DNA of 6,381 nucleotides from an uncultured Selenomonadales bacterium (GCA_947302675.1 CAMYWI010000085.1:1-6381), one strand, 5' to 3'; numbered from the stretch's first letter, positions 1 to 6,058 are shown. Notes: a model not told the origin generated them from the letters alone. Made by a program: numbers and translations.

Positions 1-513
1 GTTATTTTTGTGAGCAAGCTCGGCAAGTGCGCAAATGTCAGTCACGTCAAGTTTCGGGTTGCCAATCGTCTCGGCGTAAATCAATTTCGTGCGATTAGTA
101 AGCAAGTCGGAAAAATTTTCAACGCGATTTTCTTTAACGTAGCGAACGCAGACGCCAAAACTTTTAAGTTCGCGGAAAAAATTACTCGTGCCGCCAAAAA
201 GTCCTCCACTTGAAATAATTTCGTCGCCCGATTCAACGACATTCAAAATAGCCGCTGAAATCGCCGCCATGCCCGATGAAAATGCAACTGCTCCTGCTCC
301 ACGCTCAAGATTTGCAATTCTCCGCTCAAAATTTGCGGTAGTCGGATTGCCCACGCGGGTATAAACAAAGCCCGCCTTGCGTCCGGCAAATATTTTTTCC
401 AAATCCTCAGCTGTGGCTTGACTGTAGGCGGCAGTTTGATATATTGGCAATGTTGTCGAACCGGTCAACTTATCGGGCGCGATGCCGTGCAATAATTCGG
501 TAGCAAAATTCAT
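1..513 (-). CDS. metY: O-acetylhomoserine sulfhydrylase (MetY), N-terminal 171 residues, 3' end outside window
   Basis: This PLP enzyme of the Cys/Met metabolism family most likely condenses O-acetylhomoserine with sulfide, or with a protein thiocarboxylate, to give homocysteine in the cytoplasm. The frame is open from the ATG at 513 to base 1 with no stop, so only 171 of the usual roughly 425 residues are present and the PLP lysine lies beyond the window. Visible family motifs are PIYQTAAY (residues 23-30), YTRVGNPT (51-58), SSGMAA (79-84, the PLP phosphate-binding region), the SSGGLFGGT stretch (101-109) and ETIGNP (148-153). The long loop before YTR and the SSGGLFGGT segment fit MetY better than MetB or MetC. 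The start overlaps the stop of the upstream TusA-like gene by ATGA, with GGTGG six bases upstream. As the last visible gene it would be the sulfur acceptor step of the cluster. Family confidence is high; the exact sulfur donor is inferred from context. Confidence 0.93.
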   Translation of the reverse strand, partial: MNFATELLHGIAPDKLTGSTTLPIYQTAAYSQATAEDLEKIFAGRKAGFVYTRVGNPTTANFERRIANLERGAGAVAFSSGMAAISAAILNVVESGDEIISSGGLFGGTSNFFRELKSFGVCVRYVKENRVENFSDLLTNRTKLIYAETIGNPKLDVTDICALAELAHKNN

Positions 514-749
514 TTCAAGCCACCTTTCTTGACGAGCAAAGTAAAAGTTCCGTTGCCTAAGTCGTCCAAGCTTAAAATTTTATGTCCTTCATCTTTCAAA
601 CTGCGCGGTACATTTTGAATCGGTTCACCTTCGTTCAAGCGCACTTCCAAAATCTGTCCGTCGTCGAGTTCTTCGAGCGCAACTTTGACTTTAACGAAAG
701 TTATCGGGCACACTACGTCAGTGATGTCCAAAAAATCATCAGCTTGCAT
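510..749 (-). CDS. tusA: TusA-like sulfur carrier/sulfurtransferase (79 aa)
   Basis: This is a small cytoplasmic TusA/SirA-fold protein that would carry sulfur as a persulfide on one cysteine. The family Cys-Pro is at C14-P15 in the motif VVCPITFVKVK, where the usual second proline of CPxP is threonine. The C-terminal part has the stretch GEPIQNVPRS, a pattern I associate with TusA-like proteins encoded beside sulfite reductases. The frame stays open upstream to 890, but that extension overlaps the reductase gene and looks nothing like TusA. The ATG at 749 has a GGAGG at 759-763 nine bases upstream and gives a normal TusA length, so I chose it. It overlaps the reductase gene by 11 bases and the metY start by four, which implies translational coupling. 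Its likely role is to pass sulfur between the reductase, LarE or the MoeB-like enzyme and MetY. The partner is inferred only from gene order. Confidence 0.88.
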   Translation of the reverse strand: MQADDFLDITDVVCPITFVKVKVALEELDDGQILEVRLNEGEPIQNVPRSLKDEGHKILSLDDLGNGTFTLLVKKGGLK

Positions 750-1608
750 TTGCAACCGCCTCCACTTCCGAAATAAATTTTTCCCAGCCCACGCGCTCGA
801 GCATAGTTCTGAAACGTTCGCCGCTTTTGGCATGATCCTTGAAAAATTGTAGAGCGACTTCGACGATAGCGAAAAGTTTCTCCTCGTCAAAGATTATCGG
901 CAGAAAATTTTTCCCGACAGCGATTTTATTGCCGTAAAGCCCGCCAAACGAGACGACAAAACCGCTTTGACCTTGCCAGGCATCAGTCGGACAACTTTTT
1001 ATGCACTTGCCGCAGTAAACACATTTATTTTCGTCCAACGTGACGGATTTAGCCGACTTATCGACGGCGATTGCTTTTTCGGGACAGACGGCTTGGCAAA
1101 CGCCGCAAAAAATACATTTTTCCGCGCTCCAATTCGGTTTGACGCCGCCTTTAACGCCCATGTCGTTTTCTTCAGCTTTGAGGCAGTTGTTATGGCAACC
1201 CGTGAAACCAAATTTGAATTTATGCGGAAGTTCGCGCCCGCCATAGCGTTTATCGAACTCGGCGGCAAGTTTTTGCGTATCAATCAAACCCGACGGACAA
1301 ATTGCATTGCCTTGACAGGCGGTTATCGTTCTGACACGCGGACCGCACACACCGACTTGAACATTTCCCGCCGCCAGAGCTTTTTTGACAGCGTCCACGT
1401 CGTCAAGATGAATGAACGGGATTTCAATTCCCTGTCGCGAAGTCAAGTGAACATAGCCTTTGCCGAATTTTTTTGCGACGCTTTGAATCGTGCCGAGTTG
1501 CTCCGCCGTAAAATGACCGCCTACACATTTCAGCCGCATGGAAAAATAATTCTGCTGACGCTGACGCATGAACCCGCCCTTTTTGAGTTCTTTGAAATTT
1601 ATGCTCAT
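739..1608 (-). CDS. AsrC-like sirohaem sulfite reductase with two ferredoxin-type 4Fe-4S clusters (289 aa)
   Basis: The protein probably reduces sulfite to sulfide by six electrons in the cytoplasm. The N-terminal ferredoxin-like half-domain of the nitrite/sulfite reductase family occupies about residues 20-90, including HLTSRQGIEIP (54-64). The sirohaem/4Fe-4S ligands follow as C98-x5-C104 and C138-x3-C142. Next comes a bacterial-type ferredoxin insert with two full clusters, C165/C168/C171/C175 and C196/C199/C202/C206. The C-terminal tail resembles that of AsrC, the catalytic subunit of anaerobic sulfite reductase. At 289 aa it is about half the size of plant or E. coli type SiR, which contain a duplicated unit, and somewhat shorter than AsrC. 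The AsrA and AsrB electron-transfer partners are not in the window, so ferredoxin is the probable donor (inference). The ATG at 1608 follows AGGAG (1618-1622) at nine bases. A nitrite reductase role is possible, but the sulfur neighbours argue for sulfite. Confidence 0.87.
   Translation of the reverse strand: MSINFKELKKGGFMRQRQQNYFSMRLKCVGGHFTAEQLGTIQSVAKKFGKGYVHLTSRQGIEIPFIHLDDVDAVKKALAAGNVQVGVCGPRVRTITACQGNAICPSGLIDTQKLAAEFDKRYGGRELPHKFKFGFTGCHNNCLKAEENDMGVKGGVKPNWSAEKCIFCGVCQAVCPEKAIAVDKSAKSVTLDENKCVYCGKCIKSCPTDAWQGQSGFVVSFGGLYGNKIAVGKNFLPIIFDEEKLFAIVEVALQFFKDHAKSGERFRTMLERVGWEKFISEVEAVANAS
759..763 (-). promoter_or_regulatory. Ribosome binding site fixing the tusA-like start
   Basis: GGAGG lies nine bases before the ATG at 749, inside the 3' end of the sulfite reductase gene. 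It decides for the 79-residue TusA form against the frame extension that reaches 890. Confidence 0.7.
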
Positions 1609-1628
1609 GTTAAATCTCTCCTAAAATT

Positions 1629-2819
1629 TCACACGTCGATATTCAAACTGCCGGTTCGATAGCCTTGCAAATCCAATGTGACATAATCAAAACCAAGCTC
1701 CTTTAGCCGCGCTGATATTTCCTCTCGAATTTTTATCAGCTTAGGAAAATCTTCGGGCAAAATTTCAATCCGTGCAATTTTCCCGTGAACTCGCACGCGC
1801 AACTGATTAAAGCCCGCGCTTAACAAAAATTCTTCCGCCATTTCCACCTGCGAAAGTTTTTGTGCCGTCAGAGGATCGCCGTAAGGAATCCGAGACGCCA
1901 AGCACGCCATTGACGGCTTATTCCACGTCGGCAAGTTCATTGCTCGCGAAAGGGCGCGTATTTCAGATTTGCTCAAGCCGACGACACGGAGCGGACTTTT
2001 GACGTTGAGTTCAGCCAAAGCTCTCATGCCGGGGCGATAGTCACTCGCGTCATCGGTGTTGGAACCTTCAACCAAAATTTTATCTTCAGCAAGGCGCAAA
2101 AAATTTTCAAACAGCGCACGCTTGCAAAGATAACAGCGGTCGACGGGATTTTGGGCAACGCCTTCGACGTTCAAAACGTCCGCATCAAAAATTATCTGCC
2201 GAATTTTATTTTCCGCGCAAAATTTATTTGACGTATCGAGTTCTCGGTAGGGAACGAATACACTAGCCGCCGTCAACGCGATTGCTTTATCGCCTAACGT
2301 ATCGTGCGCGACTTTAAGCAGGAAAGTTGAATCGACGCCGCCCGAAAAAGCGACTGCCACACTTCCCAGCCCGCGCAGATAATTTTTCAGCCGCTCCAAC
2401 TTTAAGGCAAGCTCCGCCGTCAATATCATTTCCGGAAAAATATTTTTATCGCGGTCGAACCGAAAACTTTTCAGCGTCGGTTCCGCCTCAAGCGACAAAA
2501 TCAGATAGCTGAGTTTTGTATCAAAGACGAGGCGTTTATCTTCTTCTGACGGACGCGCAGGGCTTTTCGGGTGCGAATGGAAATTTCCAAGCAGTTGCAA
2601 GTCATGAGAGCGCATATCTTTGACTGCTGCGAATTGTTCGGCGGGTTCCATTGAAAAATGTTCGGGGCTTGCGTCGATGTTCGTGAGGAAATAAATTTTT
2701 TCAACGGTTTTAACATCGCCCGAAATTGTGCCGCCCAAAAGTCCGCAGTCTTCGTTCGGCAAAACTTTCTGCGCGTGCTCAACCAGCGAATCAAATTGGT
2801 CTTTGCTCAAAATTATCAT
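1629..2819 (-). CDS. larE: Fusion of JAMM/M67 metalloprotease and LarE-type PP-loop sulfurtransferase (396 aa)
   Basis: Two enzymes are joined in one frame. Residues 1 to about 130 are a JAMM (Mov34/MPN, M67) domain with all zinc and catalytic residues: E23 in NEDCGLLGG, H81 and H83 in FHSHP, and S91 and D94 in SEED. Such proteases trim residues after the C-terminal glycine of ThiS-like carriers, as HcyD and QbsD do. Residues from about 134 to 396 are a LarE-type ATP pyrophosphatase with PP-loop SGGVDS (159-164), the RCYLCK motif (C229, C232) and the CLASRIPYG motif (C306). LarE adenylates a substrate and transfers sulfur; the three-cysteine set C229/C232/C306 suggests the iron-sulfur type, which need not sacrifice its own cysteine (inference). 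An in-frame ATG at 2855 was rejected: GGAG at 2829-2832 lies nine bases before the ATG at 2819, which sits just after the upstream stop. No larB or larC is in the window, so a nickel-pincer role is less likely. Confidence 0.92.
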   Translation of the reverse strand: MIILSKDQFDSLVEHAQKVLPNEDCGLLGGTISGDVKTVEKIYFLTNIDASPEHFSMEPAEQFAAVKDMRSHDLQLLGNFHSHPKSPARPSEEDKRLVFDTKLSYLILSLEAEPTLKSFRFDRDKNIFPEMILTAELALKLERLKNYLRGLGSVAVAFSGGVDSTFLLKVAHDTLGDKAIALTAASVFVPYRELDTSNKFCAENKIRQIIFDADVLNVEGVAQNPVDRCYLCKRALFENFLRLAEDKILVEGSNTDDASDYRPGMRALAELNVKSPLRVVGLSKSEIRALSRAMNLPTWNKPSMACLASRIPYGDPLTAQKLSQVEMAEEFLLSAGFNQLRVRVHGKIARIEILPEDFPKLIKIREEISARLKELGFDYVTLDLQGYRTGSLNIDV

Positions 2820-2823
2820 GATG

Positions 2824-3648
2824 TCACGCTCCGAAACTGCAAGTCGGTTGCTCATAGTCGATAAGCTCGGTTATCGTAGGATTTTCTGAGCAGACGGCGC
2901 ATTTTTTGTTACGCGGAATCTTAATCTTGCGGAAAGTCATCGTCAAAGCGTCGTAAGTCAGCAAATAGCCCGTAAGCAGTTCGCCGATATCCAAAATATA
3001 TTTCAAAGCTTCAGTAGCTTGAATTGTGCCGATAACGCCGCCCATTACGCCCAAAACTCCTGCTTGCCGGCAAGTCGGAACGGCATCTTTCGGCGGCATG
3101 GTCGGGAAGACACAACGATAACACGGACTTTTTTCGGGGACGTAAGTCATAGTCTGCCCTTGAAAGCGAATAATCCCTGCGTGCGAATACGCTTTCTTCA
3201 GCAGGACGCAAGCATCGTTTATCAAAAACTTCGCAGGAAAGTTATCCGTGCCGTCAATTACAAAATCGTAATCCAAATCGCGGATTATGTCACGGATATT
3301 CGACGCCGTGACTTGCTCCGAGTAGGTGTGAACTTGAACATCGGGATTCATGGCGTTAATCGTCTCGCGTCCCGAAATAATTTTTTCCTTGCCAATGTCG
3401 TTGGTTTGGTGAATAATCTGCCGCTGAAGATTGGACAAATCTACCGTGTCATAATCAACCAGCCCGATATGACCGACGCCCGCCGCCGCAAGGTACATTG
3501 CCGCAGGAGCACCAAGCCCGCCCGTGCCGATTATCAAAATTTTTGCGTCGAGAATTTTTTTCTGCCCAATGCCGCCGACTTGCTCAAGGATTATGTGACG
3601 GCTGTAGCGTTCGAGTTGCTCATTTGTAAGTTTAGCCAAGCTGACCAC
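2824..3648 (-). CDS. HesA/MoeB/ThiF family sulfur-carrier adenylyltransferase (HcyF-like, 274 aa)
   Basis: This E1-like enzyme would adenylate the C-terminal glycine of a ThiS/MoaD-type carrier so that sulfur can be installed as a thiocarboxylate. The N-terminus RYSRHIILEQVG (14-25) is typical. The nucleotide-binding glycines are GTGGLG (41-46), D65 ends the following strand, NLQRQ (73-77) provides the arginine finger, and DGTDNF (132-137) is the ATP/Mg loop. Structural zinc cysteines are C176/C179 and C250/C253. C193 in PTCRQAG is placed like the ThiF/MoeB crossover-loop cysteine. No rhodanese domain follows, so sulfur must come from another protein such as TusA or LarE. The start is the GTG at 3648; a TAG lies eight codons upstream and no ATG or clear Shine-Dalgarno is present. 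TTG at 3639 is an alternative. The start lies inside the 3' end of the broken carrier gene, so translation may depend on coupling. Carrier specificity (thiamin, molybdopterin or homocysteine route) is inferred from neighbours only. Confidence 0.9.
   Translation of the reverse strand: MVSLAKLTNEQLERYSRHIILEQVGGIGQKKILDAKILIIGTGGLGAPAAMYLAAAGVGHIGLVDYDTVDLSNLQRQIIHQTNDIGKEKIISGRETINAMNPDVQVHTYSEQVTASNIRDIIRDLDYDFVIDGTDNFPAKFLINDACVLLKKAYSHAGIIRFQGQTMTYVPEKSPCYRCVFPTMPPKDAVPTCRQAGVLGVMGGVIGTIQATEALKYILDIGELLTGYLLTYDALTMTFRKIKIPRNKKCAVCSENPTITELIDYEQPTCSFGA
2829..2832 (-). promoter_or_regulatory. Ribosome binding site fixing the JAMM-LarE start
   Basis: GGAG lies nine bases before the ATG at 2819, within the last codons of the MoeB-like gene. 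A start at 2855 would place this site inside the coding region, so it supports the shorter form. Confidence 0.65.
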
Positions 3649-3719
3649 AGCCCATGAAGTACAAAAATTCTATCTCATCTCCGTCATTCACAAAAATTTT
3701 GGTTGACTTTTACAATCAT
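3632..3719 (-). pseudogene. Degenerate ThiS/MoaD-like sulfur-carrier gene (internal deletion plus frameshift)
   Basis: An optimal GGAGG precedes an ATG at 3719, giving MIVKVNQNFCE and then a stop at 3684-3686. The opening MIVKVN matches the first beta strand of ThiS-type proteins. Shifted by +1 nucleotide, the same stretch encodes VNDGDEIEFLYFMGCG followed by QLG and TAA at 3632-3634, which is the characteristic ThiS C-terminal end (DGDEIE, then hydrophobic strand, then the glycine tail). A normal carrier has about 65 residues; here roughly 40 central codons are missing and the two ends are out of frame. The glycine tail reads GCG where GGG is usual in ThiS, a single-base change from GGT to TGT, so the tail too may have decayed. 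The gene sits exactly where a carrier would be expected, directly before its activating enzyme and overlapping it by 17 bases. A true deletion, an assembly error or residual translation cannot be separated from this sequence alone. Confidence 0.72.
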
Positions 3720-3722
3720 GAT

Positions 3723-4787
3723 TTAACCTCCGTTTTCGATAATCGCGCCGCCCAAAACTTCCGCGCCGTCGTAGAAAACAATCGACTGCCCCGAAGTGAT
3801 TGCCCGCTGAGGCTCATTAAACGTCACGCGCAAAAATTTTTCGTCTTGGGCGACTTCACAAGTTGCTCCAAGCGAGCCGTATCGAATTTTGGCTTGCAAA
3901 GTGGCGGGCAGAGGCGGTTTGTAAATCCAGTGAACATCGCCAGCCATCAAAGTCGTCGTGAAAAGTTCAGCGTTCGAGCCGACGCAAACTTGACGGTTAT
4001 CAACATCGAGTTTTGTGACGTAGAGTGGATGCGGCGTAGAAATCCCCAAGCCTTTGCGCTGTCCGATTGTGTAATTGGCAACGCCGCTGTGAGTGCCGAG
4101 AATTTTTCCGCTGGTGTTGACGATATTGCCCGCTTGCAGAGCATCAGCACCGGGCGCGAAGTTTTGCAGAAAAGTTTTATAGTCATCATTGGGCACGAAA
4201 CAAATTTCTTGACTGTCGGGCTTGTCGGCAACAGGCAAATTCATCTGCGCGGCAAGGCGGCGCGTTTGAGCCTTTGAAAAATCTCCGAGCGGTAAAAGAA
4301 TTCGTGCGAGTTTTTTTGCCGTCAAATTGTACAGCACATAGGATTGATCCTTATGCAAGTCAGTAGCTTGCTTGAGTTTGAATCGCCCTTCCTCGAAGAT
4401 AACCCGCGCATAATGTCCCGTAGCAAGATAATCTGCGCCGATTGAAGTTGCGAAGTCGAAGAGCTTGCCGAATTTAATTTTGCGATTACAACGCACACAA
4501 GGATTGGGCGTTCGACCGCGCAGATACTCCGCCACGAAATAATTCACGACACTTTTTCTGAAAGCCTCGCGCTCCTCGACGACGTGAAATTCTATGCCGA
4601 GTTTTTCGGCGACATTGGCGGCGTCTTCTACCTCTTTTGAACTGCAACAACTGCGCTCGTGAAAATTTCCGTCTTCAAGGAGCATGGTCACGCCGACGAC
4701 CTCAAAGCCGCGTTCAAGTAAAAGTGCCGCAGTCAGCGAACTGTCAACGCCGCCACTCATTCCAACGGCTACTTTTCGGCGGTTCAT
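3723..4787 (-). CDS. mnmA: tRNA-specific 2-thiouridylase MnmA (354 aa)
   Basis: MnmA installs the 2-thio group on the wobble uridine (U34) of tRNAs for Lys, Glu and Gln, using ATP and activated sulfur, in the cytoplasm. The PP-loop is GMSGGVDSS (9-17). The catalytic region is [13 protein letters not shown], where C100 aligns with the nucleophile C102 of E. coli MnmA and C97 replaces its D99. The second catalytic cysteine is C196 in [13 protein letters not shown] (124-128), [19 protein letters not shown] (232-250) and a C-terminal beta-barrel region complete the family pattern, and the length is normal. The three cysteines C97/C100/C196 fit a variant proposed to bind an iron-sulfur cluster (inference). 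The start overlaps the cysK stop as ATGA (4784-4787) and has no clear Shine-Dalgarno, so it probably depends on reinitiation after cysK. Placing it next to cysK ties cysteine supply to tRNA thiolation. Confidence 0.97.
   Translation of the reverse strand: MNRRKVAVGMSGGVDSSLTAALLLERGFEVVGVTMLLEDGNFHERSCCSSKEVEDAANVAEKLGIEFHVVEEREAFRKSVVNYFVAEYLRGRTPNPCVRCNRKIKFGKLFDFATSIGADYLATGHYARVIFEEGRFKLKQATDLHKDQSYVLYNLTAKKLARILLPLGDFSKAQTRRLAAQMNLPVADKPDSQEICFVPNDDYKTFLQNFAPGADALQAGNIVNTSGKILGTHSGVANYTIGQRKGLGISTPHPLYVTKLDVDNRQVCVGSNAELFTTTLMAGDVHWIYKPPLPATLQAKIRYGSLGATCEVAQDEKFLRVTFNEPQRAITSGQSIVFYDGAEVLGGAIIENGG
3727..3731 (-). promoter_or_regulatory. Ribosome binding site of the broken sulfur-carrier gene
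   Basis: GGAGG lies seven bases before the ATG at 3719 and is embedded in the last codons of mnmA, whose TAA follows at 3723-3725. It is a perfect consensus at good spacing, so the start of the ThiS-like gene is still equipped for translation even though its frame is broken. Confidence 0.75.
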
Positions 4788-5710
4788 TCGCCAAAAGTCA
4801 ACGTCGACAAATATCTTTCGCCGGTATCGGGCAAAAGTAAGACGATTATTTTGCCGGGATTTTTTTCGGCGAGTTTTTTAGCCGCATAAGCCGCCGCTCC
4901 CGAAGAAATTCCGACCAGCAAACCTTCCGCGCGAGCAATTTCTTTTGCGGTTTCGTAAGCGTCGTCATTTGTCACGCGAAAGACTTCATCATAAATCTTT
5001 GTGTTGAGCGTGTCGGGAACAAAGCCCGCGCCGATACCTTGAATTTTATGCGGACCGGCAACACCCTCCGAGAGCACCGGCGAAGAATCCGGCTCGACGG
5101 CGACAACTTTAATCGCGGGATTTTTTTCCTTAAGAAATTCACCGACGCCGCTTAAAGTTCCGCCAGTGCCCACGCCCGCTACGAAAATATCAAGCTTGCC
5201 GCCAGTCGCCTCCCAAATTTCGCGGGCAGTCGTTTTCTTATGGCATTCGGGATTGGCAGGATTGGTGAACTGCGATGGAATGAAAGCGTTGGGAATTTGC
5301 GTAGCGAGTTCGTTGGCTTTGGCAATCGCGCCTTTCATGCCGAGATTTCCCGCCGTCAAAACCAATTCCGCGCCGTAGGCTTGAAGAATTTTCCTGCGCT
5401 CAATGCTCATGGTTTCGGGCATGGCGATTATGATTCTGTAGCCGCGAGCCGCCGCGACTGCCGCAAGTCCTACGCCGGTATTACCCGAAGTTGGTTCGAT
5501 AATTACCGAGTCGTGTTTGAGCTTGCCGGAGCGTTCGGCGTCGTCAATCATCGCCCAAGCAATTCTGTCCTTGACACTGCCCGCAGGATTGAAATATTCC
5601 AGCTTTGCGAGAATCTGCGCGGACAAATTATTCTTGCGCTCAAAGTTATGCATTCGGAAAAGCGGCGTGTTGCCGATAAGTTCGTTGAAGTGATTGTAAA
5701 TTTTTGCCAT
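4784..5710 (-). CDS. cysK: Cysteine synthase A (O-acetylserine sulfhydrylase, 308 aa)
   Basis: This PLP-dependent beta-replacement enzyme makes L-cysteine and acetate from O-acetylserine and sulfide in the cytoplasm. The PLP lysine is K47 in NPAGSVKDR (41-49). The substrate-binding loop is TSGNTG (74-79), the phosphate-binding loop is GTGGT (181-185), and S270 in GISSGA (267-272) contacts the pyridine nitrogen. QFTNPAN (147-153) and the C-terminal [11 protein letters not shown] stretch (293-303) are also typical. Length and ends match CysK rather than the longer cystathionine beta-synthases, and no regulatory domain is attached. The ATG at 5710 follows AGGAGGG (5718-5724) at seven bases, which overlaps the stop of the YezD-like gene. 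As the sulfide user in the front half of the run, it probably competes for or shares sulfide made by the reductase encoded downstream. CysM-type activity with other sulfur donors cannot be excluded. Confidence 0.97.
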   Translation of the reverse strand: MAKIYNHFNELIGNTPLFRMHNFERKNNLSAQILAKLEYFNPAGSVKDRIAWAMIDDAERSGKLKHDSVIIEPTSGNTGVGLAAVAAARGYRIIIAMPETMSIERRKILQAYGAELVLTAGNLGMKGAIAKANELATQIPNAFIPSQFTNPANPECHKKTTAREIWEATGGKLDIFVAGVGTGGTLSGVGEFLKEKNPAIKVVAVEPDSSPVLSEGVAGPHKIQGIGAGFVPDTLNTKIYDEVFRVTNDDAYETAKEIARAEGLLVGISSGAAAYAAKKLAEKNPGKIIVLLLPDTGERYLSTLTFGE

Positions 5711-5717
5711 GATAAAA

Positions 5718-5724
5718 CCCTCCT
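5718..5724 (-). promoter_or_regulatory. Ribosome binding site of cysK
   Basis: AGGAGGG sits seven bases before the cysK ATG and overlaps the TAG stop of the YezD-like gene (5723-5725). It is a near-perfect anti-Shine-Dalgarno match and the strongest in the window, which suggests high cysK translation. Confidence 0.75.
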
Positions 5725-6058
5725 AAATTCCTTCGCCGTCCAAGCCCGTGAATCTGCTTTGAACTGTGCGTTCCATTTGCGTCACGTGCCCTTTTTGAAT
5801 CTTGATAACCAGTCGCCCATATGCAAGCGTTGAAAATTCTTGTGTGATTTGTTTTCTCAAAGTCTGTTGAAGTTCGTCGCTCCATGTCGAAATTTTTTCT
5901 GACCAATCGGCAAGTCGCCGACGTTGCGTAACTTCTACTTGCATAAGCCGTCCGTCTTGCGCCACGAATATTATTTCGCCGCTCAAGATTTTTTGCATTT
6001 CGGCAAGCGCGAACTCCATAACTTCATCGGGAATCGCTCCCTGTTTAATTTTTCTCAT
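5723..6058 (-). CDS. Tandem-duplicated YezD/DUF2292-like protein (111 aa)
   Basis: The molecular function is unknown. YezD/DUF2292 proteins are small, usually about 55-60 residues, and are often encoded among sulfur-assimilation genes of Firmicutes. This one is about twice that length and holds two diverged copies of the unit. Copy 1 spans about residues 11-49 (DEVMEF, then GEIIFVAQDGRLMQVEV and RRRL). Copy 2 spans about 61-103 (DELQQT, then GRLVIKIQKGHVTQMER and SRF). Each copy is a predicted short helix, a GxxxxxxQxGxxxQ beta-hairpin and a basic-aromatic end. No signal peptide, membrane segment or cysteine is seen. The ATG at 6058 is preferred over the in-frame GTG at 6067 because GAGG (6067-6070) lies eight bases before it, whereas it would overlap the GTG. 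It overlaps the upstream transporter gene by 14 bases and is 12 bases from cysK. Family assignment rests on motif memory and is moderately sure. Confidence 0.72.
   Translation of the reverse strand: MRKIKQGAIPDEVMEFALAEMQKILSGEIIFVAQDGRLMQVEVTQRRRLADWSEKISTWSDELQQTLRKQITQEFSTLAYGRLVIKIQKGHVTQMERTVQSRFTGLDGEGI

Noticed and set aside
750..890. N-terminal extension of the TusA-like protein to the ATG at 890
   Set aside because: The extra 47 residues overlap the reductase gene out of frame and have no TusA similarity. The GGAGG before the ATG at 749 settles the start.
967..1662. A 231-codon open frame on the plus strand
   Set aside because: It lies antisense to the sulfite reductase, whose cluster cysteines are unmistakable. 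The predicted protein has no recognisable motif and no binding site fits.
1629..2400. LarE region read as an asparagine synthase, NAD synthetase or GMP synthase PP-loop enzyme
   Set aside because: The RCYLCK and CLASRIPYG motifs and the C-terminal layout are those of LarE. No glutaminase or ligase domain is present.
3019..3657. A 212-codon open frame on the plus strand
   Set aside because: It is the antisense shadow of the MoeB/ThiF-like gene and looks like no known family.
3680..3710. Programmed -1 frameshift at A AAT TTT that could rejoin the two halves of the carrier gene
   Set aside because: A -1 slip there meets a TGA after one more codon. The C-terminal half is in the +1 frame, and even if joined the product would have only about 28 residues, too short for the carrier fold.
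3654..4277. A 207-codon open frame on the plus strand
   Set aside because: It is antisense to mnmA, has no motif, and would be the only plus-strand gene in the window.
5240..5833. A 197-codon open frame on the plus strand
   Set aside because: It is antisense to cysK and the YezD-like gene; composition is that of a reverse-complement shadow.
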